Source of the DNA: Fratercula arctica
Lineage: Eukaryota > Chordata > Aves > Charadriiformes > Alcidae
Length of the DNA stretch: 64,000 nucleotides
Direction of reading: 5' to 3'
Assembly (NCBI GenBank): GCA_947846985.1
Contig: CANTUZ010000008.1
Span: 43,480,817-43,544,816 of the forward strand
Both the position numbers and the translations under genes were made by a program. The notes beneath the pieces are model-generated. The model had not been told where the DNA came from. It was given only the letters and a program-made list of their open reading frames with translations, and made no database searches. Every line of letters begins with the position of its first letter. Positions within the stretch are counted from its first letter, which is position 1. Positions 53,770-64,000 of the stretch are shown piece by piece.

Positions 53770-53820
53770 GCACTAGATCAAGTAGTGCAAGAAACGCACT
53801 ACTTGTCAAGAAATGACAAG
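53770..53820. repeat. Cluster of three overlapping inverted repeats
   Basis: Three perfect stems share bases. GCACTA (53770-53775) pairs with TAGTGC (53783-53788). CAAGTAGTGC (53779-53788) pairs with GCACTACTTG (53796-53805) across a 7-base loop. CTTGTCA (53802-53808) pairs with TGACAAG (53814-53820) across a 5-base loop. Because they overlap, a single strand would choose between alternative folds. Adjacent sequence becomes GC-rich after 53820. Confidence 0.75.
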
Positions 53821-54090
53821 CCCACACCAATGTCCTGCTGAAAGCCCGGCTGCTCTCATGGAAGGGCCGACCCGAGGAAAGCCTGACCTTAGGGACCAGC
53901 CTTTGGAAAGCGGGAGCAGGGGCCCCCTCAGGCAAACCTTTCTCCAGCGAGCTCCCAGCAGGAGCAGAGGCTCCAGCAGAAAGGCCCAGCAATCACCAAC
54001 ACAGGATAGATGGCGCAGAGCAAAGCCCAAGCCGACAAACAGGCTTATCCATTTGCTTGCTGTTTATTATGTACAAGCACGGAACCATCT

Positions 54091-54135
54091 GCTTTACTAT
54101 ATCCTTCAAAGGGCTTTACTATATCCTTCAAAAGG
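54091..54135. repeat. Recent 22-bp tandem duplication
   Basis: The unit GCTTTACTATATCCTTCAAA plus GG at 54091-54112 is repeated immediately, with one extra A in the second copy. The near identity implies a recent duplication. Confidence 0.9.
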
Positions 54136-54803
54136 CTGTCCTGGGGGGACGAGCCCAGGCACGCAGAGTGCTGTCACCGCGCGTGGCCGGGTGACTTGGG
54201 TGCCATCACAGGCCAAGTGCTGGCACTGCCAGTGAGGGGGAGGCTGCGGAGCCAGGAGGGGGTGGGGTGTCAGCCCCTGCCCAGGAGATCGCCCATCATC
54301 CTGCTGTACCCGCAGCACACCCGAGCTGCACAGTGCTTGCAGACACACAGCAACCTTGCCCAGAGCAGGGAACCCACGGTCCTGCAGCTTTGCAGGACAC
54401 AAAGTCGCTGCTGCCAGGGCCAATTCTCCTTCTTCTAAAAGGCCCATTCCCTAGACCAAGGGAAGCTACCCTTGTGTCAAAGCACTAAGTAAGATCGAGG
54501 CCCACGTCCCTGAACAAGTTTTGTTTTTTTTTTTCTGATTTCAGAGCTGGGTGGTTTCAAACAAGGCGACATGACAACCTTGGAAAGGCCTCCTTGAGGT
54601 TGCCACCAAATGCAAAGCTACAAGCTATGGGACTGTTCACTGAACGTGTGCACATCTCACATGGTCTTGAGAATCCCAATATTAGACCACTCGCTCATCC
54701 CATCCCACCACTGATTACTGCCATCCTCTCCCCCATACCCGCCCAGTCTGAGTGGTTGGTAAAGCCTCAGTGCGGCCCTGTGGAATCAAATGCTAAAGAA
54801 ACT

Positions 54804-54854
54804 CATATATATATATATATGTATGTGTGTGTATATATATATACACACACACAC
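54804..54854. repeat. Compound (TA)n(TG)n(TA)n(CA)n microsatellite with palindrome
   Basis: Alternating purine-pyrimidine sequence throughout. Within it, 54824-54851 is a perfect 28-bp palindrome: TGTGTGTGT, ATATATATAT, ACACACACA. Such tracts can form Z-DNA or cruciforms and are prone to length change. Confidence 0.9.
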
Positions 54855-56043
54855 CACATAACTGTGAAACACCCCATCTGCTCACGTTATGACACTTTAA
54901 ACGCATGCAATTAACTGAACTGAAATGGCATAAGGATCTGGATCAGTCAGTGTCTTTTTCCCCAACTCCCACTATTTCCACCTTCCTCTCACCCTAACAT
55001 ATGGAATGCCATATGAATTACTGAATGGATCATGCTAAAACTGGAGCCTGTAAGATCTATTTTTAATACAGATTACGGGGGGATATTGTCAGTCCGTGGT
55101 GCAGCATTGTTTTCCTTACAAGCTTGGTCTGTCACTACTTCTGGCAAGCCCCACTTCCAGTGCTGACAACTAATCTCCAAACTCTTAAATATTTTTCCTT
55201 GGTGCTCTGAAGTAAAACTCAGTTTCCTTCTGAGCTCCTTGGCAGGAACTTTGAAGCAATAGCAGGTCAGGCGAGAGTCAGTGGACTGCAGTTTTTCCAG
55301 CCTGCTGCTGCTGTTCTTAAGTGGCCATGGGATGCCTAACAAGGATGCCCAGTTTTCACCGACAAAGCTACCAAGGTACCTGGTAACCCAACATGTAGGG
55401 CTGTTAACCTGAGCTTTCATGAAACGTCATTGAGACACACGAATCACGTGCTGCCCCAAGAAACAGCTAGAGAAGAGTCTATACATTTTTTGTCCTCTGG
55501 TACAAACTGGGAGGGTACATCATCTTCAACACCTCACTGAAAGCCCCTCCACCCTAAGGAGCCACCACAACAGGGTCAAAGTCTTGGCAGGAGAAATAGT
55601 TGAAGCAACCTGGTTTGTTTATGTGCTGATAATTAGATCCTGATGCAAAGCTAAGGAGACTCACTGTAAAGACCCAGCAGCAGACAGACACAAAAATACA
55701 AAATCTCTTTACAAGGCCATAGCAAGCTCTAGTAGGCATTTTAAAGCCACGGCAGGTCAGCCAGGTTATTATTAGCTGTGAGTGGCCCATACATCAGTGT
55801 TAGCACACATTACCTGAAATTGCAATGGTTATCAAAAACTGCATTTTCTCCTACCCTAGAAAAATCAATTAAACCATTACCAATCTCATCTTTACAGCCA
55901 CATGCACCATCAGCAATGCAGACTCAATCCAAAACCAATGTCAGATAAAAGGCTTCAGGTGAGGTCATACAGAATTAGAGGGAACGTGCCAAAAGAAAGT
56001 GATTTCTGGACAGTAACTCCTTCTTTCCTTTTAACCTATACAG

Positions 56044-56198
56044 GCTCATCAGAATCAAGCTCCATTGAAAGCAGTTTCTTCCACAGTGAATTTAACAATT
56101 CAGAAAAAAGCAACTCACACACAGAGGGCCATGTGGATGAACAGTTTCTAACTGATTCCAGAAATGATGCTTACATTTGCATATTAGATTTTACGTGA
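56044..56198 (+). other. Candidate terminal coding exon, product unknown
   Basis: A strong acceptor-like signal precedes this segment: a pyrimidine tract from about 56017, a TTTAAC branch-point-like motif and CTATACAG ending at 56043. The frame then stays open for about 50 codons to TGA at 56196-56198. The peptide is hydrophilic, rich in serine with many acidic residues (it begins SSESSSIESSFFHSEFNN), and ends in ICILDFT. Base composition is not GC-rich, so the open frame is not simply due to lack of stop codons. The same frame is open upstream to an ATG at 55902. I recognise no family and see no AATAAA close downstream. A real terminal exon, a lncRNA exon or chance are all possible. Confidence 0.22.
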
Positions 56199-59100
56199 TG
56201 AAATGCAGGTGCTGCCTAGGCAAAACAGAAGGCTGGGACCAATCCAGCATTTCCAGCTCTGGCTGGAGATGAACAAGCCAGTGGTTCACAGAGTTCCCAG
56301 CAGTTAGGGAAGGGAAGCTGCGTGCACTGAAGCAGCTTCAGAAGTGTTTAACAAAGCAGAAACTGGAACTGATGTGTCATAAAACACTATCAATTACCTT
56401 AAACTGTTACTTCATTTTAACGTACCACAAATCTAAGCCTGCCTCTTCAGGGTAGACCCTTTCATAAGCAGAGGCCGCTTAGAGTCTCACACTTAACATG
56501 TTTTCACATATTTCCTTTCCCCTCAATGAAAAAGAAATTCCCAGTCATTCCTTCCTGGTTACTCTCTGCAGGACTCTGAAACTTCGAAACACTCTCACAT
56601 CTTTCCCTGCAACACTGAAATTTCTTGGCAAGGCTTGCCTTCTTGTTATTTATCTGCAGCAGATCAGGCTTTCACCCCTTTACATACAAACTCCCTTTCC
56701 TCTCCACCACTCTGCCCCACAGACATTTTATTTCACTGTCCCTGATGTAGCCACTGATCAAAGGACCTGGAGTATTTTAAAGCAGGGCTAGGATCTGACC
56801 TGGATTAGGCACCCACATAAAGGAACAGAGAGACCTTGTGCTCCCACAAAAGCTGTCTTCTCTGTCATTGGACTAGCGCACATAAAAAAAGGTGGACTTC
56901 TACCCCTCCTTTTTCAGAGGAGGTAGGGAGGAAAAGGTGGGCACCTATCTCTTATGGTCAATGTGGCCAAACTGGATTGGGAAGGAGGCCCAAGCTGAGA
57001 GCCGACCACCAGGAAAGGCCAGCAAGAAGTGAAAACCTCAAGAAGCAGGAGGGCTCGGGAGAGGCAGCGTGGCTGAGATGGAGCCCAAGGAGAGACACCC
57101 CAACCTCTGCGGCCAAGGCAGTGCCCTCGCTCGGAGCAGCCCCTCACACCCCAGCCGAGCCCTCCGTCTGGTTGGCTGAAGCTCCCCCGGCCCATATGTT
57201 CCTGTGGCTCACACAATGCCATACGCTTTGCCTTGGCTTCGGCAGGGGGAAGAGGGGAGGGAGAAAGGGGCAAATTAATGCAGAAGCTCTTGGCAGGCAT
57301 ATGACTAACAAAATAGAGGCAGAAGTTATGTAGAGCAGGTCTGTGCTGCCAAATGAAGTCACAAGTGACTTAGTTCAGATTTGAGTCGTTTTTATTATTT
57401 TTATTATTGTTGTTATTATTATTATTATTATTATTATTAGCATCTGGCAAAAGGAGCCAGGAAATATCTTGCTGGTGACGTCTGCTTCTCCCAGCAGGAG
57501 CCAGTTTGGAATGCTGAATGGCTTACCCTGAAAAAGGGAGAACCACGCTATTTCCGAGCCCCTGACTTCTACTGCCCTTTATTTAAGCAGCATTGCCACA
57601 TTTTATTTTTGTTCTTATTTTATAAGAAGTTACTACACAATGAGAACAAGCCTTTCCAAGAACGTTCACTTTCTTCCTCCTCTATTAACTGGGCATGGCC
57701 TCAGCGAGATGAGGAAATTTCCAAACACATGCACTAGTGAAAGCTGAGTTTGATCTAACAGGAAAAAGCCTCTGTTCGCTTAAAAGCCTTATAAAGAAAA
57801 GAATCCTGAAAGAATCCTGTCTTTCAGATACATAAATACACAACCAGAATTCACTGGCTCATCTGAAAAGTGAAATATATGGTCCCATTGCAGGATATAA
57901 ATAATTTCCAGTCAAGCCAACATGAATGACTTGTTCCCTGCCGCCACAGAACGTATGGTCTAACAGGGGACATACTTTTGTAAGGAACCCATTTTTAATT
58001 TCTGGGCAAAGAAGTAGTTTAAGCTTAAGGAAGATGAAAAATTATGTATGTTACTTACAAAAAAAGGCCCAGTTAGCAATATATAGAGCATCAAATTCAT
58101 AGAACACTAAGCAAGCCACCTACAAACCTCTCGCTTAAAATGAAAGCCAAAAATACAGCGCTCTCTCTGACAGAATATACCTCTCCATCTGTTTGCTGCT
58201 TCAGGTCAGTTTAAATACTGCAGCTTCCTAGAAAAGGAAATAAACTTCACCTAAGGGACCCTCCAAATGTTGACATGTGACTCGGGCCAGCTTTCTTCCT
58301 CCTCTCCAGCACTTGTAGCCATAGAGAGTCCCGTGCCACTGCCAAGAGACTCACCACGCTCCCTGAGGCAGCACCTCCTCATACCAGGCTCTTGTGCCAA
58401 ATGCAGTTGGATGCTTCTCCTGGGTGGACCCCAGGACCAGATTTCTCCCTTTCTGCAAGCTGAGCTCTTTTCAGAAGTCTGGCTGCTGGTGGAAGTAAAC
58501 TCTATGCTTACGTTCCACCCAGGCACAACAGAGTCCCGTTTGCACAATCACTCACAAAGTGGCATTTTGTACTCTCATGAGCACAAACAGTTGCTAGGGT
58601 CAAGCAACCTTTAATCCAATAGTCTGATGTCAATATCATGAATCAACATAACAAATATTCAGATAAAGACAATTAGCGTGAATGTTTCACTCACATGCTG
58701 TTGGAAAACCAAGACTCTAAGTCTTTTGCTTGAAAGCACAGGAATTCTGCCATCTCAAATAATGGACAGCTTCTATAACTGCTTGTACTGGTTATCATCT
58801 ACCCAGTCCGAATGGGGCACCAGCACCCTCCCCCCAGCACACCACGTTCTTCACTTTCAATAAGACAATATTTAATTTAATTCACTCATCTGTGGCCTGT
58901 CCTGATTTGCAAAGATGCCTGTTACCTCTCCTTTCTAACTACTACTAAAAGCTGCCAGCTGTTTCCATCACTGCATAGAAGACTATTTCATAACATAGTG
59001 GATTACTGCAAGAACAAGCTCCTTCTTCAAGAGCATCAGCATAATACCTGTGACTTTAAATGCAAAACTAATCTTAATGAAAACCGTCCTTACTTAACTA

Positions 59101-62100
59101 AAACTGTAGCAGATGCAAACAATAAAACCTGGGGGTAAGAAACATGAAATACACTTCTTGAGGAAGATACCTGAAACAGTTCCTTAAACATCTGTATAAA
59201 CAGCTACTTCAGAAGCAGCTCCTATACATGAGTGTTTAAGAAACCACCACTATTGCAGAGATGGTACTACGTGCTTTACAAGGCTACATGCCTGAATCAG
59301 CTCTGTTCTAATGTTTTGTGAAGCGCACAAAATTCATTGTCATTCATTCTTATACCACCATAAATTCTTGCCAGAAACACAGCTCCGTAACCAGCCATTT
59401 ATAGATTGCTATTTCACATCTCAGCCTCACCTACCCATTTTCTTATAGCCATGGCTGACAGAAAGCCAAGGCGCAGGCTCTATGTGGAAGCAGGAATTGC
59501 TGGATTTATCATCGCTACTAAACCAAATGAGAAGCCAGTGAACTGACCAAGGGAACCTGATGTATTATAATATCTACCATGTCGTGTGTATATCCTGTGG
59601 TTAGTAGAAAAATAAAACTTAAATCACAACACCTACCCAGTTCTTAGAGAAGAAATAAGGCAAGAGAAGCTGCAAAAAAGCAGCAACCAGACACAAGCTG
59701 CTAGATGATACCAATAACCCTCCAAAGCGTACTGTCACAACTGGTGTCAAGCCCAAATTACTCAGGATCACTTGCTAAATAAATGTGAATAATTTTTATT
59801 GTAGCAGCCTTTTTCACTCTACATTTACATGTGACAGCTGTGCAACTGCACCCACGTCAGACAGCTCTCCCAGCCTGCTGGCCCCAGGACACACGCTGTG
59901 GTAAGGTTTGCTCTCGAAGCCCAGGCTCTCATGAGGGCAAATGCTGACAGTGGTGCTGCCGCAGCCACATACACAGGCACCAGCGAAGCCTTAGGCCAGC
60001 AGAGACACCACCACAAGCAGCGTGCTGAAGCCGCCCTTTGACTCCCTCTGCTATCTCCTGAGAGCCCTGCATGGAACTGCGAGAGCCTGTCAGAAATTCA
60101 CATACGAACAGTAAACTAATACGGAGCACAGGGCAATGCGCTTCTTAAGTAGTCACTGCATTGTCACACAGCCTACTTACTGTTAAATCACCATTCCTTT
60201 ACCTCCATAGCAGAGCGAGGTATGTCTACATCTTTAAATGAAATCTAAATATCTACAGGATTGTGAGACAGTGCCAAAAGCCTGAATCTGGGTAGGTTTC
60301 CTATATGGCAGAAATGCCGTACTCGCATTATAGAAAGACAAGTCTCTCAATAGCAACCGGGTGTTCGCTCTTTTACATGCCAGTCAGAGCCAGTGCCAGG
60401 CTGCACGACAAGCAGTAGGACAGCCACCACGCACGGCGGGCCAGCATGGTGCAAAGTACTGCACGTCTTCCTGAACTGAATGCACTTCTGCCCTTTTGCA
60501 ACTCTTCCCTTTCCACCTCTCATTGTCCCTCTAAGCTGAAATACAAAAACTCTGGTTTGACAGAACCGCAGGGAAATACAAGGACACAAACATGTTATGC
60601 ACAATTCAGAAAATCTGTCTTCTGAATTAGAAGCAGCCAAAGGCTGAATTCTCCAAGGCAACTTGCTCTGAGTACTTGATGTGGCCAAGGATAAAGCTGA
60701 CAGGGCAGAAAAAAGGCTCAGATTTAAGCAATCAATTGCAGAGCTGCTGAACTGAATACAACTGCAGATAGGACTTCAGAATATTAGGAGATACACTTTG
60801 GTTTAATTTGTGCATCAGCAGTACCCCCCTCCCCTGTGTCACACAGCTCCGGCTGAGGTCAGCAGAGCTGCCAAAGCCAGCGCAGCCCCTCCGTAAACAC
60901 CAGGGACTGATAGCCATTTCTCTCTGAGGATTATTTGGAGCTCGTTCCCTTCAGCTATCCAGTTTGCTATTCCAATAAGGCAAGATCTATACAGAACAAC
61001 TAAATTAACAGGAGTTAAGTTCAGACAATACCAAAAAGAGATACATATCAAAACATTTGCAGGATGACTGGGCATAACAGGGAATGTGTGCAGTGGATAT
61101 GAAAAACAGGTCTATCAATGCACCAAAAATCTAGGTAGTTATTGGAAGACACTTTCTGTGACTAAGGACAGTGAATCAAGAGAAAAGCAGCACCAGCACA
61201 AGTGCATGCACTGCATCCCTGAAACACCGCGAGGGAAGCAGGGAACGAGCTCCAGCTTCCGGCTAACCAGCCTCCTTCACCCACCCAAATACTTTTATTT
61301 GCAGCTTTGACAGCTCCTAACACAGCTGCTTCTCCCCTCCATTACTGTGATTTTCAATTTAATACACCATCATTTTGTCCTGTTACGTTCCCTCTGAGCT
61401 AATATCCTGCTGCTAGGGGCAGCAAAGAGCCTTTCTGATAGATTTTAGCCTTCCATTTTCTGTGATGTGCAATGCACCATGGGGTGCATATTGCTACACC
61501 GCAGAAAGTTTTAATTCAGAAGCAATACCATGAACACTTTCTGGGCGCTAGCTGGGTCATTTGGTGAGAAAAAGCAGCTAGGAAAGCATAAGAAAAGCAC
61601 TACATATGCCACAAAAAGACCAATCATTTCTTCAAGCAGCGGGGTACTATTAGATGACAAAGTTTCATCTCCCTTGCAATGCCCGTCAGTAGCAAAAGGG
61701 CCGGAGGCAGCTCTGTGCCGATCTCAGCCCTGTGGGCAGCAGCAGGGCTATGCCAACAGGGATCTGGCGGAGCACAGAGGCACTTTGGCAGGTGGGGAAG
61801 AAACAACACGTTGTTCTCCCAGGGCCACCCCTGAAGCTGCGAGATCTCCACGAGGGATCCCAGCCAGGGTCACATTAAACGGCGCCGCCTGTCCCCGTGC
61901 CTGCAGCGCTGGGACTGCTCCTTATGTAAGGCCCTTCCCAAGCCGGACAGAGGAGCCCTTTAATGCCCTGGTGTCCCATCCCATCTTCCTCCCAGCAAAG
62001 AGTTTAATGAGGGCTGTTTTCAAGCAAGATTAGGAAGAAAACAATTATCTTTATTTGTATGGACGCAGAAAGTACAGAGGAGTGGACAGGAGGGAAAGAG

Positions 62101-62269
62101 AATACATGGCCTTTTTTCCTCCCTTCCTGCATATAACTCTGAGCCTTAGAAGTACTGGGGTAAATACTTAAGTTCAGGGATACGCCGTATCTGGACTGGA
62201 CAAATATGTAAACAAGGTGTAAGAACAAAAACATTCACAAAACCTTCCAGCCTTTTCCCTTGACTGTTT
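56199..62269. other. Non-coding stretch, no recognisable gene
   Basis: About 6 kb with no identified gene. The TTA microsatellite at 57389-57439 is the only clear repeat. The 165-codon frame at 56836-57333 and the 167-codon frame at 61530-62033 lie in GC-richer parts, have antisense frames and match no known protein. Confidence 0.55.
57389..57439. repeat. (TTA)n microsatellite with interruptions
   Basis: About 50 bases of TTA units; the last eight or so are perfect and the first part is broken by TTT and TTG variants. This is a typical trinucleotide repeat. Confidence 0.9.
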
Positions 62270-62274
62270 AGCAG

Positions 62275-62604
62275 TGTCCTGGTTCCGGCAGGGACAGGGT
62301 TAAGCATTCCATGCCATGTGAGCCAGGCCCACCCTGAGATTAAAAGGAGGGAGGGGGCGGGCAGTCGGGTTCGGAGCGGGCTGGCGCCTCCCAGGTCCGG
62401 ACCGGCGGGGAGCGGCGGTTCCGTAATCGCGTTTGTATATTCCTCTGTCGGTGTTATTGTTTTCTTGTTCCCTTTGCTGTTCTGTTAAACTGCCTTTGTC
62501 TCAACCCAAGAGTTTTGCCTTTTTCTTCTGATCCTTCCCGTACCGGGAAGCGCTGAGCGAGCGACACGTGGTTCTTTGTTGCCGTCTGAGGCCAAACCAC
62601 GACA
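62275..62604 (+). mobile_element. Solo LTR of an avian endogenous retrovirus
   Basis: A 330-bp element begins TGTCCTGGTTCCGGCAGGGA and ends GGCCAAACCACGACA, with the TG...CA ends of retroviral LTRs. Both ends match a widespread bird LTR type; I think it is ERVL-like, but the family assignment is from memory. A perfect 5-bp target duplication (AGCAG) flanks it. Inside are a TATA-like TTAAAAG (62340-62346), a G-quadruplex-capable GC-rich segment (62349-62369) and a U5-side stem CTTCCCG/CGGGAAG (62534-62550). No internal viral genes or second LTR are present, so it is a solo LTR left by recombination between the two LTRs of a provirus. Intact ends and identical flanks suggest modest age. It might still act as a promoter or enhancer. 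Confidence 0.88.
62349..62369 (+). other. G-quadruplex motif within the LTR
   Basis: Tracts G3, G5, G3 and G3 with loops A, C and CAGTC satisfy the canonical pattern. It lies just 3' of the TATA-like box, where G-rich sequence could influence LTR transcription. Confidence 0.7.
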
Positions 62605-64000
62605 AGCAGGTTTATTTGGATTTTGCCACTCCCACTCCCCAAATCAAAGAAAAATTGCAATGAAACTGAAACTTTTTGTCCAATCACAAAAATTTCCCTT
62701 CCTGAAATTTCTCATATTGAACTAGCGAGGCCAACATGAAAAATGTTCTTGTAGGGAGTGTGGAGTTGATGATTTCCTCAACAGGGAAAGATTTAAAATT
62801 TGCCTCCTTTACACCAAGGCTTGGCATAGCTTACATGCCTCACCAGCAGTACGCAAAAAAAATCCAATCTTACAACCACCAACTCATAACAGTGCTCATT
62901 TGTTCTGCTAAAGCGATCAACTCTTGTAATCTAACATTCTGTATCATCTCTTTACAACTACAGCCTCTCGCAGTCCTGTGCTCACCCAGGGCCGTGCTGG
63001 GTGGAGGTGAGCCCCCTCCCCGCGTTTTGCTGACTGGTTGCTCGGCCAGAGGCGCCACCGCGGTGCCCGGAGAGGGGACGCCGCCAGAACGGGCTCACCC
63101 AGGCACAGCCACGCAGCCACCATCTGGCTCCCAGGGATGCTCCCCAGGACCTCCCCGCTCCAGACGATGGTCCCTTCCCCAACAGCGACTGTTGTGGTCA
63201 CAGCAAGGCAAAGCAGGCACCTTCCCAAAAGGGATTAACGTCTCAGCACCAACTCAGCCTGATAAGCAGAAACCAAGCGACACAGCAGCTCTGCCCCACA
63301 TGCTGCCACCCCACCTGGCGCGGAACAAGGGCTGTGGCCACATTCAATGGCGCCGGCCGGTCCTCGCTCTGCTCGGCACGTGCTCTGCCCCGACAGCTCG
63401 GGAAGCTCGACCAGCGGGCACTGCCCTGAACGGCTCTTCTTCATTCTCTTTTCCCACAGAGAAAGCGTTCCTTTCTGTCTACACTCGCATTGCTCCTTCT
63501 GCACAACAGTTTTCCACCTGAGCAACTTTATGGTAGGTTACGCCTATTAAGCCAAAGATTAACACCACTTATTTTGATTGCAAGTGTTTAGGAAACAGCT
63601 GAGAATGGGGCTGCATTGTATCAGGTACTGTACAAACACACAGCAAGATTATTTATATAGATACATAGGTGTTGTACGGTATCAATGTTTTTGTGGAAAA
63701 TGAGCAGTAAAAGCATATCACAAACAGATTTTCTAGCAACTCCAGAACCTCTTCTTGCGTGGTAAAAATGCTATTGTACATGAAATTACATGCACCTGTT
63801 TTCATTGGGTGGGAACTTGTGTGGCAGAAAAGGTTTCAGATTTTGAAAATACCGGTATTATTGAAAAACAGAGGAAGAGTTCCAAAGAGTTTGCTATCTC
63901 AGCAATCTTTAAATATCAAGGAAAAATAAATCCTTCATTTATATGGTATAAACACACAGTTTCTCTAGACAGAGACTATTACTTTAACTGCCTCAACTGT
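62605..64000. other. Non-coding stretch with CpG-rich core
   Basis: From about 62980 to 63420 the sequence is GC-rich; I count about 11 CpGs in 63018-63112. The 261-codon frame at 62736-63521, the longest in the window, runs through this part. Its first third is AT-rich and its later part is low-stop GC-rich sequence with antisense frames, and it resembles no protein I know, so I do not call it a gene. The last 500 bases are AT-rich and featureless. Confidence 0.45.

Larger units (their letters stand above)
53821..56043. other. Non-coding stretch with simple repeats
   Basis: A GC-rich part at 53.8-54.5 kb carries overlapping 110-142 codon frames on both strands, taken as chance. It is followed by a tandem duplication (54091-54135) and a dinucleotide microsatellite (54804-54854). 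The rest is unique sequence with no gene that I recognise. Confidence 0.5.
62270..62609. repeat. Target-site duplication flanking the LTR
   Basis: AGCAG occurs directly before the LTR (62270-62274) and directly after it (62605-62609). A 5-base duplication is the footprint of retroviral-type integration and confirms both ends of the element. Confidence 0.85.

Noticed and set aside
56836..57333. 165-codon open frame on the + strand
   Set aside because: Arg/Pro/Ala-rich, in a GC-rich patch, with a 128-codon frame on the opposite strand. No domain is seen.
61530..62033. 167-codon open frame on the + strand
   Set aside because: Low-stop GC-rich sequence. The start has no supporting context and nothing is recognised in the peptide.
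62736..63521. Longest open frame in the window (261 codons, + strand)
   Set aside because: It has no recognisable domain. Its composition changes from AT-rich to proline/alanine-rich with the local GC content, and antisense frames overlap. It fits a chance frame in stop-poor GC-rich DNA.
1..64000. tRNA, rRNA, CRISPR array or prokaryotic operon
   Set aside because: I found no tRNA B-box (GGTTCGA) context, no rRNA-like block, no regularly spaced direct repeats and no run of co-oriented long frames. CR1 and the LTR place the sequence in a vertebrate genome.

Overview
This window looks like vertebrate nuclear DNA, most likely from a bird, and is intergenic or intronic. Three things point to a bird. 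A typical CR1 retrotransposon 3' end lies at 7750-8056 and finishes in the CR1 terminal repeat. Two smaller CR1 tails lie near 35.7 kb and 49.3 kb. A solo long terminal repeat of an avian endogenous-retrovirus type lies at 62275-62604. Recognisable interspersed repeats are otherwise sparse, as is usual in bird genomes. No prokaryotic gene organisation, operon, tRNA, rRNA or CRISPR array was found.

No protein-coding gene can be named with confidence. The open frames are mostly short, overlap on both strands and cluster in GC-rich patches, as chance frames do. Four places on the + strand combine an open frame with at least one good splice signal: 19095-19337, 25844-26025, 33918-34034 and 56044-56198. 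I list them as low-confidence exon candidates of unknown product. A fifth, weaker one is at 29197-29401.

Layout. 1-7.7 kb: unique sequence with small simple repeats. 7.75-8.06 kb: CR1 3' end. 8-19 kb: unique sequence with a short CpG-rich patch at 12.1-12.3 kb. 19-34 kb: the candidate exons and a CpG-rich zone at 26.7-27.6 kb. 35 kb: a very regular G-quadruplex motif on the - strand and a CR1 tail. 46.2-47.2 kb: an old, internally deleted CR1 reverse-transcriptase fragment. 48.5 kb: a G-quadruplex motif on the + strand. 53.8-54.1 kb: overlapping inverted repeats, then a tandem duplication. 54.8 and 57.4 kb: microsatellites. 62.3 kb: solo LTR with a perfect 5-bp target duplication, followed by a CpG-rich stretch.

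I found no convincing undescribed biological system. The most notable structures are the well-preserved solo LTR, the deleted CR1, the minus-strand G-quadruplex motif at 35.2 kb and the cluster of mutually exclusive hairpins at 53.8 kb. Assignments of repeat families rest on recognising sequence, not on a database search.
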